DNA of 64,000 nt from positions 2,542,001 to 2,606,000 of the forward strand of contig NZ_CP061169.1 of assembly GCF_011751765.2 (NCBI RefSeq). The letters run 5' to 3'. This stretch comes from Paramicrobacterium chengjingii. GTDB lineage: Bacteria; Actinomycetota; Actinomycetes; Actinomycetales; Microbacteriaceae. The notes under the pieces were generated by a model. The model was not told the DNA's origin. It searched no databases and saw only the letters and a program-made list of their open reading frames with translations. The translations under genes were made by a program, and so were the position numbers. Shown here in pieces: positions 43,160 to 52,588 of the stretch (position 1 is its first letter; each line of letters begins with the position of its first letter).

Positions 43160-45283
43160 TCAGCGTGACTGCTTCTTCGCAGCCTTCTCTCGGGCACGCA
43201 ACACCTTCTCATCAACAGGGGCATCACCCGACTCACGCAACGCCGCATAGTACGCGCGCGCTTCGTCCTGCCGCTGCCGCTCCCCGTCCGTGGCGATTGG
43301 CGCCCGCAGATGAGCCTCCTCGAACCCGAACGCGTCGACAAGCTGCACCGCATACGGGCGCAGCCGCGCAACGAGCCGGTTGATGTATGCGCTCACTGCC
43401 TCAGCACGCTGCGTCGAGAGCCGCCCGTTCATGAGGTACCAGGCCAGGTGCTTCTCGATGACGCTGAGCCCGAAAAGGTCCCGCAGCCAGGTGAGCACCG
43501 TACGCGTCGAGGCATCCTGAATCTTCTCCACTGCCGCGGTGAATGCCTCCCACTGCAGCAGCTCGCCATGCGCGCGCGCCGCCTCGATCAACGCAGTCTG
43601 CTGCGAATTGAACAGATCGGCGGCTTCTTTCTTCGAGCGCTTCGACGCGGGTCGCAACTCCTGTGCAATGTTCTCGATCATCGTCTCAACGCGGTCGGTC
43701 AGCAATTCTCGCTGCACGGCGGTCTCTCGAAGCTGCCCGACGGAGCGCGCCGTCGAGCCAAAGTCTCCGAGGGTCTGGCCGAGGGTGCGAAGCCCGCTGC
43801 CGTGGTAGGCGCGATCGGCGGCCTGCGCGACGACATAGCGCGCGAGCGCTCCTGAGTCCGCTTTGCGGAACTTGCTCGAGAAGTCCGTGAGCAGTCGCTT
43901 GGCCACAAGCTGAAGCAGCACGTTGTTGTCGCCCTCGAACGTCACGTAGACGTCGAGGTCGGCATACAAGCTCGTGAAGCGGTTGCCGTTCATGAAGCCG
44001 GCGCCACCGCAGGCCTCTCGACACTCCTGCAGTGTGTCGAGAGCATGCCAGGTCGATAGCGGCTTGAGCGCTGCGGCAAGCGTCTCGAGATCTTGCCTGT
44101 CATCGTCGGTGTCGGCACGACCACTGAAGACCTCGTCAAACTTGGTCAGCAGAGTGTCGTGCGCGAACGTGTGCGCATACGTCTGCGCGAGGCGCGGCAG
44201 CAGTCGCCTCTGGTGCTTCTGGTAATCGAGCAGCACCTCTTCGTCCGTTTCGGATGCCGCGTTGAATTGACGGCGCTGGTTGCCATAGCGAATGGCGATA
44301 GTGAGACCAAGGGCGGATGCGGTCGTCGCCGCGCCATCAAGCGAGACACGTCCTTGAACGAGCGTGCCGAGCATCGTGAAGAAGCGACGCCCCGGGCTCG
44401 CGATCGACGAAGTGTAGCTGCCGTCTTCGGCGACATCACCGTATCGGTTGAGCAGGTTGTCTCGCGGGATGCGCACGTGCGAAAAGTGCAGACGTCCATT
44501 GTCGATTCCGTTGAGGCCCCCTTTGAGGCCGTCGTCCTCGCCGCCGATGCCGGGAAGGAACTCGCCGTTCTCATCGCGGATCGGCACGTAGAAGCAGTGC
44601 ACGCCGTGGTTGACGCCCTGGGTGATGAGCTGGGCGAACACCGTGGCGGCGATGCCGTCTCGCGCGGCATTGCCGAGGAACTCCTTCCACGCCCCCTTGA
44701 AGGGCGTGTGGATCACGAACTCCTGCGTGCTCGCATCGTAAGTGGCCGTCGTGCCGATCGATGCAACATCAGAGCCGTGGCCGATCTCCGTCATTGCGAA
44801 CGCTCCCGGCACGTCGAGCGACATGATGCCGGGAAGAAAACGATCCTGATGCTTCTCGGTGCCGAGATGCAGCACGGCAGAGCCGAAAAGCCCCCACTGC
44901 ACGCCGGACTTGATCTGCAGCGACGGGTCGGCAAGCACGAGCTCTTCGAAACCAGCGATATTGCCGCCCGCATCGTTGTCGCCGCCGAGTCGCTCAGGGA
45001 ACGCCCGCAGCACCTGTCCGTCTTCGACGAGGAGGTGCATCTGCTCAAGCACTCGAGCACGATGGTCTTCCATGGACTGCCCCTCGATGCGCTGCATCTC
45101 GGGACGCGCGGCGAGCGCGCGCGACTTCGTGCGAATGTCGCTCCATCGCCCGAGCAGCGCACGCCGAACCACGTCTGTATTGAGGGCGACCGACCCCGGA
45201 ACTCGCACCGGCCCGGTGTCGACTGTCTCGTGCACGTTTGCGACCTCAGCCACGTCGTCGGGAGTTTCCAGATCTTGCGTCAC
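43160..45283 (-). CDS. Acyl-CoA dehydrogenase/oxidase family protein
   Basis: A 707-residue flavoprotein of the acyl-CoA oxidase type. FAMTEIGHGSDVASIGTTATYD near residue 165 is the FAD-binding AMTExxHGSDV signature. QGRVSLDGAA and AYARRFGNQRRQF-like IRYGNQRRQFN follow, then CGGAGFMNGNRF with the region carrying the catalytic glutamate. Length well above 400 residues distinguishes it from ordinary acyl-CoA dehydrogenases. It would catalyse the first step of fatty-acid beta-oxidation. GTG at 45283 has GAGGGG seven bases upstream; the frame runs a further nine codons. No other beta-oxidation gene is nearby. Confidence 0.92.
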   Translation of the reverse strand: MTQDLETPDDVAEVANVHETVDTGPVRVPGSVALNTDVVRRALLGRWSDIRTKSRALAARPEMQRIEGQSMEDHRARVLEQMHLLVEDGQVLRAFPERLGGDNDAGGNIAGFEELVLADPSLQIKSGVQWGLFGSAVLHLGTEKHQDRFLPGIMSLDVPGAFAMTEIGHGSDVASIGTTATYDASTQEFVIHTPFKGAWKEFLGNAARDGIAATVFAQLITQGVNHGVHCFYVPIRDENGEFLPGIGGEDDGLKGGLNGIDNGRLHFSHVRIPRDNLLNRYGDVAEDGSYTSSIASPGRRFFTMLGTLVQGRVSLDGAATTASALGLTIAIRYGNQRRQFNAASETDEEVLLDYQKHQRRLLPRLAQTYAHTFAHDTLLTKFDEVFSGRADTDDDRQDLETLAAALKPLSTWHALDTLQECREACGGAGFMNGNRFTSLYADLDVYVTFEGDNNVLLQLVAKRLLTDFSSKFRKADSGALARYVVAQAADRAYHGSGLRTLGQTLGDFGSTARSVGQLRETAVQRELLTDRVETMIENIAQELRPASKRSKKEAADLFNSQQTALIEAARAHGELLQWEAFTAAVEKIQDASTRTVLTWLRDLFGLSVIEKHLAWYLMNGRLSTQRAEAVSAYINRLVARLRPYAVQLVDAFGFEEAHLRAPIATDGERQRQDEARAYYAALRESGDAPVDEKVLRAREKAAKKQSR

Positions 45284-45556
45284 TTCTCGCCCCTCACCCT
45301 TCACGATCATTCGTCGTGCTCACCTTAGGTCGGCGACACCGCCCGGCAGAAGGCTCCCGTCCTTGGGCTACAAAGCGGAGGGCGGGTCCGTGCCTGCAAT
45401 TGTGGCTCGCCCACAGCATCCTCGGGATCTTCACTGCTGTTTCACACAGTCTTCTCCCCCGGATGGGGATCTATCGCACGTAGTGTAAACAGGGTCAACT
45501 ACTGGTGTGAGGGATCTTGTGCCGGGATGCATGTTGCTGTAGAGGAAGTCACCGGA

Positions 45557-46408
45557 ATGTCCAGCATTCTCATCGTCGGGGGGACGGGGCTCGTGGGGAG
45601 CGCCGTCGCCGTCGCCGCGCTCGCGCGCGGACACGCCGTACGTTCCGTCTCACGTGAAGTTCCAACGCCTGATGCCGCGAACTTCGTGCCCGACGTCGAT
45701 TACCGTGTCTGCAACCTCTACCATTCGCACCAGACGGAGCTCGACGAGCATCTGCACGGCATCGATGTCGTAATCGACTGCCTCAACGGTGTCTCCCACG
45801 TTGCGCAGGCAGTGTTTCGCGTCGGCGCCGTGCAGATCACGGATGCTGCCGCTCACGTCGGCGTCACCCGCATCGTCGTGGTGTCTGACGTTGGCTGCGA
45901 CCAGAGCGACTTCGCATATTACGAGGCGAAGACCGATCAGGAAGGCGTCTATCTCGACTCCGCTGTGGGCACAACCGTCGTACGGTTCACCGTTGTGTTC
46001 GAGCAGATGTTGCAGATCATCGAGAAGGCATCACGGTTTCGCGTGATGCCGACATCTGGTCGAGCACAACTTCAACCCATCGACGTCGCCGACGTTGCCG
46101 AGGTGATTGTCGATGCGGTATCCGATACCGGTGCCGACAAAATCACGTCGTACGGTGGGCCGGAGATCGCCTCCGTTCGCTCGCTGTCGCGGCAATGGCT
46201 GGCGCACACCGGTCGACGGGCTCTTCTTGTACCCGTACCGCTGGTCACGGCGATCGGCCGATATCTGCGTTCGGGGGCCAATATCGTTCCCGACTCGAGA
46301 CGCGGTTCGACGACGTGGCAGGACTGGCTGAACAAGTCGTCGCCGCCGCCGGCACCGACCGCGTTCGAGAGCAACACCCACCCGAACGGAACGCCAAGCC
46401 CTGCCTAG
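45557..46408 (+). CDS. NAD(P)-binding SDR family protein
   Basis: A 283-residue atypical SDR. The N-terminus [22 protein letters not shown] holds the GxxGxxG dinucleotide site, and [24 protein letters not shown] gives the Tyr-x3-Lys-like pair (YEAK). [16 protein letters not shown] and [20 protein letters not shown] are typical of NmrA-like/YbjT oxidoreductases. ATG at 45557 follows GAGGAAG by nine bases. The substrate is unknown. Its stop codon overlaps the convergent recQ stop (CTAG). Confidence 0.88.
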   Translation: MSSILIVGGTGLVGSAVAVAALARGHAVRSVSREVPTPDAANFVPDVDYRVCNLYHSHQTELDEHLHGIDVVIDCLNGVSHVAQAVFRVGAVQITDAAAHVGVTRIVVVSDVGCDQSDFAYYEAKTDQEGVYLDSAVGTTVVRFTVVFEQMLQIIEKASRFRVMPTSGRAQLQPIDVADVAEVIVDAVSDTGADKITSYGGPEIASVRSLSRQWLAHTGRRALLVPVPLVTAIGRYLRSGANIVPDSRRGSTTWQDWLNKSSPPPAPTAFESNTHPNGTPSPA

Positions 46409-48219
46409 CCGCGAACGACGTCGATGACGGCTGCGCCATAACGTGCAAGCTTTTTGTCTCCGACACCGCTGATTGTGCCGAGGACTGCTTCATCCGTCGG
46501 CTTCGCCATGGCAATGTCGCGCAGCGTCGCGTCAGAGAACACGATGTACGCTGGCGCTCCCTGCTCACGGGCCACAGCGGCCCGCCACTCGCGCAGTTTC
46601 TCGAACAGCTCGGCGGCGGCAGGCTCGAGCTCGTGCGCCGCAGTTCGGCGTGACGTTCGCGAGCGCTGCGGCTTCTCGGGTTCTTCGCGCAGGTGCACGG
46701 TCCGCTCACCACGCAGCACCTCGCCGCTCGACTCGGTGAGCCCGAGCACGCCGTACTCGCCCCGTGTCGCGAGCAGCCCCTGCGCGAGCAACTGTCGCAC
46801 AACGCCGCGCCAACGCTGGTCAGAGAGATCGGCGCCGATGCCCCAGGTGCTCAGAGCGTTGTGGCCGTGCTGGCGGGTGCGCGCCGTCTCTTTGCCTCGC
46901 AGAATGTCAATCACCTGTCCGGCCCCGAAACGCTGATTGCGCTCCCTATCGAGCCGAACGACTGTCGACAGAAGCTTCTGGGCCGCAACGGTGCCGTCGA
47001 CGATCGCCGGCAGGTTCAGACACGTGTCGCAGTTTCCGCACGGAGCACTCTCTTGCCCAAAATACCTCAGCAGGTTGACACGTCGGCATTGCACGGTTTC
47101 GCACAGGGCGAGCATGGCATCGAGATGCTGCATTGAACGTCGCTTATGTGCGAAATCGGCTGCACCATCATCGATCATGCGTCTCTGCTGCACGACGTCT
47201 TGCAACCCATAGGCGAGCCATGCCACTGCGGGCTCACCGTCACGCCCTGCGCGCCCGGTCTCCTGGTAGTAGCCCTCAACGGACTTGGGGAGATCGATAT
47301 GCGCGACGAATCGCACGTCTGGCTTGTCGATGCCCATTCCAAACGCAATCGTCGCCACGATCACGACGCCGTCTTCACGCAGAAACCGAGACTGGGCTTC
47401 GGCTCGCACCTCCGCGTCGAGACCGGCGTGGTACGGGAGCGCGGTGATGCCGCGCTGGCTCAGATAGTCGGCAGTTCTCTCGACAGACGCTCGGCTGAGG
47501 GCATACACGATGCCCGCGGCATCCTGACCTTCTGCGCGAATGAACTCCACGAGCTGGGCTCGGGGATCGCGCTTGGGCACAATGCGGTACTGGATGTTGG
47601 GGCGATCGAAGCTCGCGACGAAATGCCGGGCGCCGCCGAGGCTCAGGCGCTGCGTGATCTCGCTGTGGGTCGCCTCGGTTGCCGTAGCAGTGAGAGCAAT
47701 GCGCGGCACGTCGGGCCACAGTTCGGCGAGCTCCGACAGCCCGAGGTAGTCGGGGCGGAAGTCGTGCCCCCATTGCGATACGCAGTGTGCTTCGTCGATC
47801 GCGAACAGGGCGATAGTGCCCGCCCCGAGAAGCGACCGCGTCGCCGGATTGCTCAGCCGCTCGGGCGCAACATAGAGAATGTCGAGGGCGCCCGCGCGAT
47901 AGTCGCGTTCAACGCGAGCCCGTTCAGTGGCCGACTGCGTCGAATTAAGGAATTCTGCGCGCACACCCACGGCTTGCAGCGCCTGCACCTGGTCGTGCAT
48001 GAGAGCGATCAGTGGAGAGACGACAACGCCGGTGCCCTCGCGCAGCAACGCCGGAATCTGGTAGCACAGGCTCTTGCCGCCACCCGTCGGCATGAGCACG
48101 ACAGCATCGCCGCCCGCGGTGACCTGGTCGACGATCTCGGCTTGTTCGCCGCGGAACGCGTCGTATCCGAAGACGTGGCTCAGCACCTCGAGGGCGGTGC
48201 CACCGGCAGGAGAAGTCAT
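46405..48219 (-). CDS. recQ: ATP-dependent DNA helicase RecQ
   Basis: A 604-residue 3'-5' superfamily 2 helicase for recombination and fork repair. Motif I is [16 protein letters not shown] near residue 42 and motif II is [14 protein letters not shown] near residue 142. Motif VI is [12 protein letters not shown]. The zinc-binding cysteines (CETVQC, then CGNCDTC near residue 395), a winged helix, and a C-terminal HRDC domain (last 75 residues, with [14 protein letters not shown]) follow. ATG at 48219 has GGAG just upstream. Confidence 0.97.
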   Translation of the reverse strand: MTSPAGGTALEVLSHVFGYDAFRGEQAEIVDQVTAGGDAVVLMPTGGGKSLCYQIPALLREGTGVVVSPLIALMHDQVQALQAVGVRAEFLNSTQSATERARVERDYRAGALDILYVAPERLSNPATRSLLGAGTIALFAIDEAHCVSQWGHDFRPDYLGLSELAELWPDVPRIALTATATEATHSEITQRLSLGGARHFVASFDRPNIQYRIVPKRDPRAQLVEFIRAEGQDAAGIVYALSRASVERTADYLSQRGITALPYHAGLDAEVRAEAQSRFLREDGVVIVATIAFGMGIDKPDVRFVAHIDLPKSVEGYYQETGRAGRDGEPAVAWLAYGLQDVVQQRRMIDDGAADFAHKRRSMQHLDAMLALCETVQCRRVNLLRYFGQESAPCGNCDTCLNLPAIVDGTVAAQKLLSTVVRLDRERNQRFGAGQVIDILRGKETARTRQHGHNALSTWGIGADLSDQRWRGVVRQLLAQGLLATRGEYGVLGLTESSGEVLRGERTVHLREEPEKPQRSRTSRRTAAHELEPAAAELFEKLREWRAAVAREQGAPAYIVFSDATLRDIAMAKPTDEAVLGTISGVGDKKLARYGAAVIDVVRG

Positions 48220-48269
48220 CGACTCCACCGTAGCCGGTGGCACCGCCTCATCGCGCGACGATGCCGAGG

Positions 48270-49043
48270 TCAGGACGACGGCGGCCCATCGCCCGATGAG
48301 GAGTCGCCCGATGAGACGCCGGTCTCGCCAGCGCTGACGTCGGATGGGGCATCCTCGTCTTCGGCGTCATCGGCCAGCATCCGGCGACGCACCAAAATCA
48401 TCACGACAGCGGCAGCGGCGATGAACACGATTCCGCCCGCGGCGATGAGCCAGCCGATGTCGGAGCCCTCCGGCTCGCTCGCCTCATCACCCGGAGCCTC
48501 GTCACCCTGGGCATTCGACTCAGGAAGTGCGTCGCTTGAGCTGCCGCCGTCGTCAGATGCATCAGCGGACGGCTCATGGCCGCACCGCGGAACGGATGCC
48601 GCACCCTCGACGGTTTCCTCCCCGTCGTCGGGCTGCCAGGTGAACGTGAACGGTTCAAAGTCGGCGGAACTCTGCTGATGTCCGTCTTCGGCAACAAGCG
48701 TCCAGATCACCGTGTACTCGCCCGGTTCCCCGAGAGTCACGTCAGCGCTGAGGGTCGTGCCGTTCGTTACCGTGGCGCAGCCATCGCCAAAGTAGCGCTC
48801 GTCGTCTCCCGGCCCCGTCACGACAATGCTCTTGCGCCCGCTCTCGAGCACCGGCTCTGTGGTGTTCAAAGCGATTGTCACGGGCCCCGTCGTCACTGTC
48901 GAACCGGGTTCAGGCGACGCTGGTGCGACCTGAGTGTGCGCAGAAGCAGGAACTCCGACCGCGAGAGCCGCCGCCAGCCCGACGGCGAACGCAATCGCTA
49001 CCACTCGAGGAGTTCGCGTTGCCCTCGTCGACGTGCGTATCAC
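48270..49043 (-). CDS. CopC-domain copper resistance protein
   Basis: A 257-residue exported protein. A signal peptide ending VPASA leaves a mature N-terminus starting [13 protein letters not shown], where the first histidine is the classical CopC Cu(II) ligand. [15 protein letters not shown] gives the second histidine region. A Ser/Asp-rich spacer leads to a C-terminal transmembrane helix (about residues 198-218), so it is membrane-anchored (YobA type). It overlaps the YcnI gene by 4 bp. Probable role: periplasmic-side copper delivery or tolerance. Confidence 0.9.
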   Translation of the reverse strand: MIRTSTRATRTPRVVAIAFAVGLAAALAVGVPASAHTQVAPASPEPGSTVTTGPVTIALNTTEPVLESGRKSIVVTGPGDDERYFGDGCATVTNGTTLSADVTLGEPGEYTVIWTLVAEDGHQQSSADFEPFTFTWQPDDGEETVEGAASVPRCGHEPSADASDDGGSSSDALPESNAQGDEAPGDEASEPEGSDIGWLIAAGGIVFIAAAAVVMILVRRRMLADDAEDEDAPSDVSAGETGVSSGDSSSGDGPPSS

Positions 49044-49768
49044 TTGGTCTCCTTCGCGCGAGGCCGACGAGCCGTCACCGCGAGGACGATACCTGCGGCA
49101 CCGACTGCCAGTCCTGCAATTCCGATTATACGCGCGATCAGGTCATTGTCATCGTCAGTCTGCGAGGATGCCGATGCCTGTGTATCGCTGTTCTCAGCGG
49201 CGTCGTCCCCTTCTGCATGGCCGTGCCCCGCCGTGTCAACGTCTCCGACGGCTACCGTCGGCGCCGGGTGCTCGGGCTCATCTTCCCCGGACTCGGCCAC
49301 CTGGTCCCACGACGTGGATCCGGTCTCGCACGTCTGCTCGACGGGGAACGCCAGGGTTTCTCCCGCCGTCTCTTCCGGAAGCGACACCTGCACCGAGAGA
49401 GTGTCGATCTGAGAGTCAGCCAGCGGCGTTTTCGCCGTGAAGTCGACAACACTCGTGCGCTCGCTCACGGGATCGCCGTGCTGATCGGTGACGCCGTCGA
49501 CGGGCTCCGTCTGCGTCTGCGCCGTCCATCCGGCGTTGACGACGGGTTTCGCCGAGATGATCTCGTCTGGCATCTGGATGCTGACTGCCGTCGTGGGCGA
49601 GCCGTCGCAGCCGTGGCCGATCGTGAACGTGAGCACGGTGCTCGAACCTGCCGCTGCCTCGTCGGGAACCACATGCACGTGTGCGCTGGCTGCCAGGGGA
49701 AGTGCGAGTGCGAGTGCGGCTCCCGCCACTACTCCGATGCCGACACGATGGCGTGTTGCTTTTTTCAT
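49040..49768 (-). CDS. YcnI family copper-binding protein (DUF1775)
   Basis: A 242-residue exported, membrane-anchored protein. The signal peptide ends near AASA, giving the mature start HVHVVPDEAAAGS, where the N-terminal His is the copper ligand. The conserved Trp (VNAGW) and the sequence IGHGCDGSPTTAVSIQMPDEI define DUF1775. A C-terminal helix (about 211-232) anchors it, followed by basic residues. B. subtilis YcnI binds Cu(II) through a His/Glu/Trp brace. It is encoded upstream of and overlapping the CopC gene. Confidence 0.92.
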   Translation of the reverse strand: MKKATRHRVGIGVVAGAALALALPLAASAHVHVVPDEAAAGSSTVLTFTIGHGCDGSPTTAVSIQMPDEIISAKPVVNAGWTAQTQTEPVDGVTDQHGDPVSERTSVVDFTAKTPLADSQIDTLSVQVSLPEETAGETLAFPVEQTCETGSTSWDQVAESGEDEPEHPAPTVAVGDVDTAGHGHAEGDDAAENSDTQASASSQTDDDNDLIARIIGIAGLAVGAAGIVLAVTARRPRAKETK

Positions 49769-49907
49769 GTTCTGTTCTGTCTTTTCTGTCGTTTGCGTTC
49801 GGGCGCGGCGGAGAATCCGCAGACGGCTGCCCGTTTCAGTTGCCTCGCCGAGGCAGTGGAATCACGTGGTCGTCGCGGCAGCTCGACCGCACAGAGGCGA
49901 CAGCGAG

Positions 49908-50501
49908 CTACCCGACAGCGAGCGCGGGAGGGCCACGCTGAGAGCGCGACGAGACGACGACGGGTGCACGCGGTGGTGCAACAGCATCCGGCCACAACGA
50001 TTGCAGCGTCGGAATCGGTACCGGCTCGGGGTGCGTGAAGAGCGTGGAGACGGCGAGTCGCAACGTGGCAAAGAACCCGCGAATGACGTTCTCACCTTTG
50101 ACGAGAAGTAGCGTCGTGACCACACCGGCGAGAATGTGCGCCACCCACATCATCGGACTGTGACTGTGTGCGACGGCACCGATCTGAACATCAACAGACC
50201 CCGCAGCGTGCTGGGCGTGCGCCCCGAACGCGGTCGATGAGATACTGCCCCCCGACGGGGCGAACGCGAACATGCCGTGGTAGGCAAGCTGGCTGAATGC
50301 CACAGCGACGGCGACGCGCGGGCGCGACACCGTTTTTCCGGCGAGTGCAATGCACACGAAGACGGATGCGGTGAGCGCAACGCTCACCGCGACGACGCTC
50401 GGTGCTCGACCGTCTGCGAGGCCGTGCGATGTCGCTGCGATGAACGTGGAGACGGCAGCGGCGATCGTGCCGCGGACTGCGCGGCTCGCGCGTTGATTCA
50501 T
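49908..50501 (-). CDS. Histidine-rich hypothetical membrane protein of the copper cluster
   Basis: A 197-residue protein with four hydrophobic segments (about residues 10-28, 31-53, 60-76 and 112-130). Between the third and fourth lies a His-rich stretch (GAHAQHAAGSVDVQIGAVAHSHSPMMW), a plausible metal site facing outside. The C-terminal 60 residues are Pro/Val-rich and probably cytoplasmic. ATG at 50501 follows GGAGGG by nine bases. I do not recognise a characterised family. Position 140 bp upstream of ycnI-copC suggests a role in copper handling. Confidence 0.8.
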   Translation of the reverse strand: MNQRASRAVRGTIAAAVSTFIAATSHGLADGRAPSVVAVSVALTASVFVCIALAGKTVSRPRVAVAVAFSQLAYHGMFAFAPSGGSISSTAFGAHAQHAAGSVDVQIGAVAHSHSPMMWVAHILAGVVTTLLLVKGENVIRGFFATLRLAVSTLFTHPEPVPIPTLQSLWPDAVAPPRAPVVVSSRSQRGPPALAVG

Positions 50502-50593
50502 GCCGTTTCCCTCCGACATCAAGCATAGGCGGTGCCTGGCCACTCGCGAGAGTCGCGGGTACGGTTATGGCAGGCGACGCAATGGGGGACGAC

Positions 50594-50908
50594 ATGGCAG
50601 ACGATGCACCACATGTAACACGCAATGACTCCGAGAACCGCTACGAGCTGTGGCTCGACGACACCGTGGTCGGCCACGCCGACTTCACGGGCACAGAGAG
50701 CGGCACCGCCTTCATGCACACGGTTGTCGACGACGCCTATGAAGGGCGCGGGTTCGGGAGCGTGCTTGCCAAGGCCGCACTTGACGACACGATTGAACGC
50801 GATGAGATCATTGTGCCGTACTGCCCGTTCATTCAGGCCTATCTCAAGCGGCACCACGAGTACGACGCGCACGTGGCCTGGCCAACGCCCAAACACGAGA
50901 AGAAGTGA
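50594..50908 (+). CDS. Small GNAT-like N-acetyltransferase (COG2388/YidJ type)
   Basis: A 104-residue protein of the minimal GNAT group. Visible are the beta-strands ENRYELWLDDTVVGHADF, the acetyl-CoA-binding turn VDDAYEGRGFGSVLAKAALDD, and IIVPYCPFIQAYLKRHHEY. The last part with the conserved cysteine-proline is diagnostic of the family. ATG at 50594 is preceded by GGGGGA; two upstream ATGs (50582 and 50567) are weaker. Substrate unknown. The pirin gene follows 6 bp later. Confidence 0.9.
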   Translation: MADDAPHVTRNDSENRYELWLDDTVVGHADFTGTESGTAFMHTVVDDAYEGRGFGSVLAKAALDDTIERDEIIVPYCPFIQAYLKRHHEYDAHVAWPTPKHEKK

Positions 50909-50914
50909 GCGACC

Positions 50915-51877
50915 GTGACTCGGTTCGATGCCCCGAGCGAAGAACTGCTCACTCGAGATATCGCATCGCCAGGGCCGACAACGCTGCTGCGTGAATCGCG
51001 CGAGGTTCCGCTCGGTGGAATCCGCGGAATCACCGTCCATCGCTCGCTGCCTCAGCGTGGGCTGCCGACTGTGGGCGCGTGGTGCTTTCTCGACTACTTC
51101 GATGAAGCTGGCGTTCCCATGCGCGTTCTGCCGCACCCCCACATCGGGTTGCAGACCGTCACCTGGCCGCTCAACGGGGAGATCAGGCACCGCGACACCG
51201 TGCTGAACGACGTCATGATCGAGCCGGGCCAGTTGAACATCATGACCAGCGGCTATGGCATTGCGCACTCCGAGTTCTCAACGGAGCCAGACGACGCTGC
51301 GGCTGCCCTGCGAGGAGTTCAGCTGTGGGTGGCACTGCCGTCCAGCGCGGCGGACGGCGACCCTTTTTTCGAGCAGCACTCCGATCTGCCGGTCTGGGAG
51401 CAGGGCGGAGTGAGTGCCCGCGTCTTCGTCGGCACACTTGGCGCTGCCACGTCGCCCGCCACAACGTTCACCCCGCTGCTCGGTGCCGACGTGGAGCTCG
51501 GCGCGGGCACCGCCGAGACCATCCCCATCGACAGCACGTTCGAGCATGCCGTCTTCGTGCTTGACGGCGTTGTCTCCGTCGACGATGTGCGGGTGAAGGA
51601 ACGACAGCTCCTCTATATCGGCGACGGATGCCCCTCAATCGATATCGTGGCGGATGCTCCGGCACGGGTTCTCCTCATCGGGGGCGTGCCCTTTGGAGAA
51701 GATCTCGTGATGTGGTGGAACTTCGTCGGCAGGTCACACGCCGACATCGTCAGTGCGCGCGATGACTGGGAGGCCGGGTCGTCCCGCTTTGGAAGCGTTC
51801 CCGGCCACGGGGCTCAGCGCATTCCCGCTCCGCCGCTGCCAACGGTCACGCTGACCCCGCGCCGACGTCGCAGCTGA
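50915..51877 (+). CDS. Pirin family protein
   Basis: A 320-residue bicupin. The N-terminal metal site is visible in LPHPHIGLQTVTWPLNGEIRHRDTV (His-x-His and the later His/Glu). IMTSGYGIAHSEFS and VQLWVALP are also typical. Some pirins have quercetinase activity and others bind partner proteins; no activity can be assigned. GTG start 6 bp after the GNAT gene. Confidence 0.94.
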   Translation: MTRFDAPSEELLTRDIASPGPTTLLRESREVPLGGIRGITVHRSLPQRGLPTVGAWCFLDYFDEAGVPMRVLPHPHIGLQTVTWPLNGEIRHRDTVLNDVMIEPGQLNIMTSGYGIAHSEFSTEPDDAAAALRGVQLWVALPSSAADGDPFFEQHSDLPVWEQGGVSARVFVGTLGAATSPATTFTPLLGADVELGAGTAETIPIDSTFEHAVFVLDGVVSVDDVRVKERQLLYIGDGCPSIDIVADAPARVLLIGGVPFGEDLVMWWNFVGRSHADIVSARDDWEAGSSRFGSVPGHGAQRIPAPPLPTVTLTPRRRRS

Positions 51878-51902
51878 GCCCTTTTCTTTCGGCAACTGGC
51901 GA

Positions 51903-51929
51903 TTGCCTATATAGGCAAGCCTCAGCTAA
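51903..51929 (+). promoter_or_regulatory. 16-bp palindrome overlapping a DtxR/IdeR-like box
   Basis: TTGCCTATATAGGCAA (51903-51918) is a perfect palindrome. ATAGGCAAGCCTCAGCTAA (51911-51929) matches about 15 of 19 positions of the iron-dependent repressor consensus TTAGGTTAGSCTAACCTAA. It lies 50-76 bp before the ECF transporter operon. Either element could bind a regulator. Confidence 0.5.
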
Positions 51930-51978
51930 ATTTGAGACAGTGGAGTTCTCCACACACCCGAGTTCCCAAGGGATACCC

Positions 51979-52581
51979 ATGTTCAGCACCCGCCTCCTCA
52001 TGACCTGTGCCGCAATCGGCGTTGGCAGCGGGATCGTCTTCACTGTCGCTGGACTGGTCAACGGCATCGTCGCTGCTGCGGCACCCATTGTCTACGGCCT
52101 CGCGATCGGCGTATATTTTCTTCCTGGCGTCATCGCTCAGTCGCTTCTGAGGCTCCCCGGCGTCGCGCTCATCACGAGTCTGATCGCTGGACTCGTCGGC
52201 TCAGCCGTGAACCCCGCGTTCATTATGCGTTACCTGGCTACAGGGCTCGCGGTCGGGCTGCTGCAGGAGATTCCGTTCGCGATCTCGAAGTACCGGTACT
52301 GGAGACCGTGGGTCTTCTACGTCGCTGCGGCCGTCATGGGCACAATCTTCGGCGGAGCTGTGTTCATCGCCGTCGGCATGGAGCATTTCGTCGGCTGGGC
52401 GAACCTCGTCTACTTCGGTCTCTTCGCCGTGAGCCCGGTGATCTTTACCTGGCTCGGCCGGGTCATCGCGGCGGGCATCAATAAAACCGGAGTCGCACGC
52501 GGCATCCAGCGCCAGATCGATAGCAGATCGCACACGTCGACAACGCAGCACGCACACACGCAGCCGATGACGGCAGCCTGA
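51979..52581 (+). CDS. YkoE-like ECF transporter S component
   Basis: A 200-residue membrane protein with five to six hydrophobic segments. It resembles YkoE (the substrate-binding component of the YkoEDC thiamine-precursor transporter): APIVYGLAIGVYFLPGVIAQSLLRLPGVAL, then EIPFAISKYRYWRPWVFY, and near the C-terminus GINKTGVARGI. A Thr/His-rich tail (HTSTTQHAHTQ) follows. ATG at 51979 follows AAGGG. The usual TPP riboswitch is absent, and an iron-box-like sequence precedes the gene, so the substrate may not be thiamine-related. Confidence 0.87.
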   Translation: MFSTRLLMTCAAIGVGSGIVFTVAGLVNGIVAAAAPIVYGLAIGVYFLPGVIAQSLLRLPGVALITSLIAGLVGSAVNPAFIMRYLATGLAVGLLQEIPFAISKYRYWRPWVFYVAAAVMGTIFGGAVFIAVGMEHFVGWANLVYFGLFAVSPVIFTWLGRVIAAGINKTGVARGIQRQIDSRSHTSTTQHAHTQPMTAA

Positions 52582-52588
52582 CGCCGCA

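Noticed and set aside
47146..48678. 510-codon rightward frame opposite recQ and copC
   Set aside because: recQ motifs are complete on the other strand; this frame is a high-G+C shadow.
51878..51978. TPP riboswitch before the YkoE-like gene
   Set aside because: The gap is too short and lacks the conserved THI-box segments.
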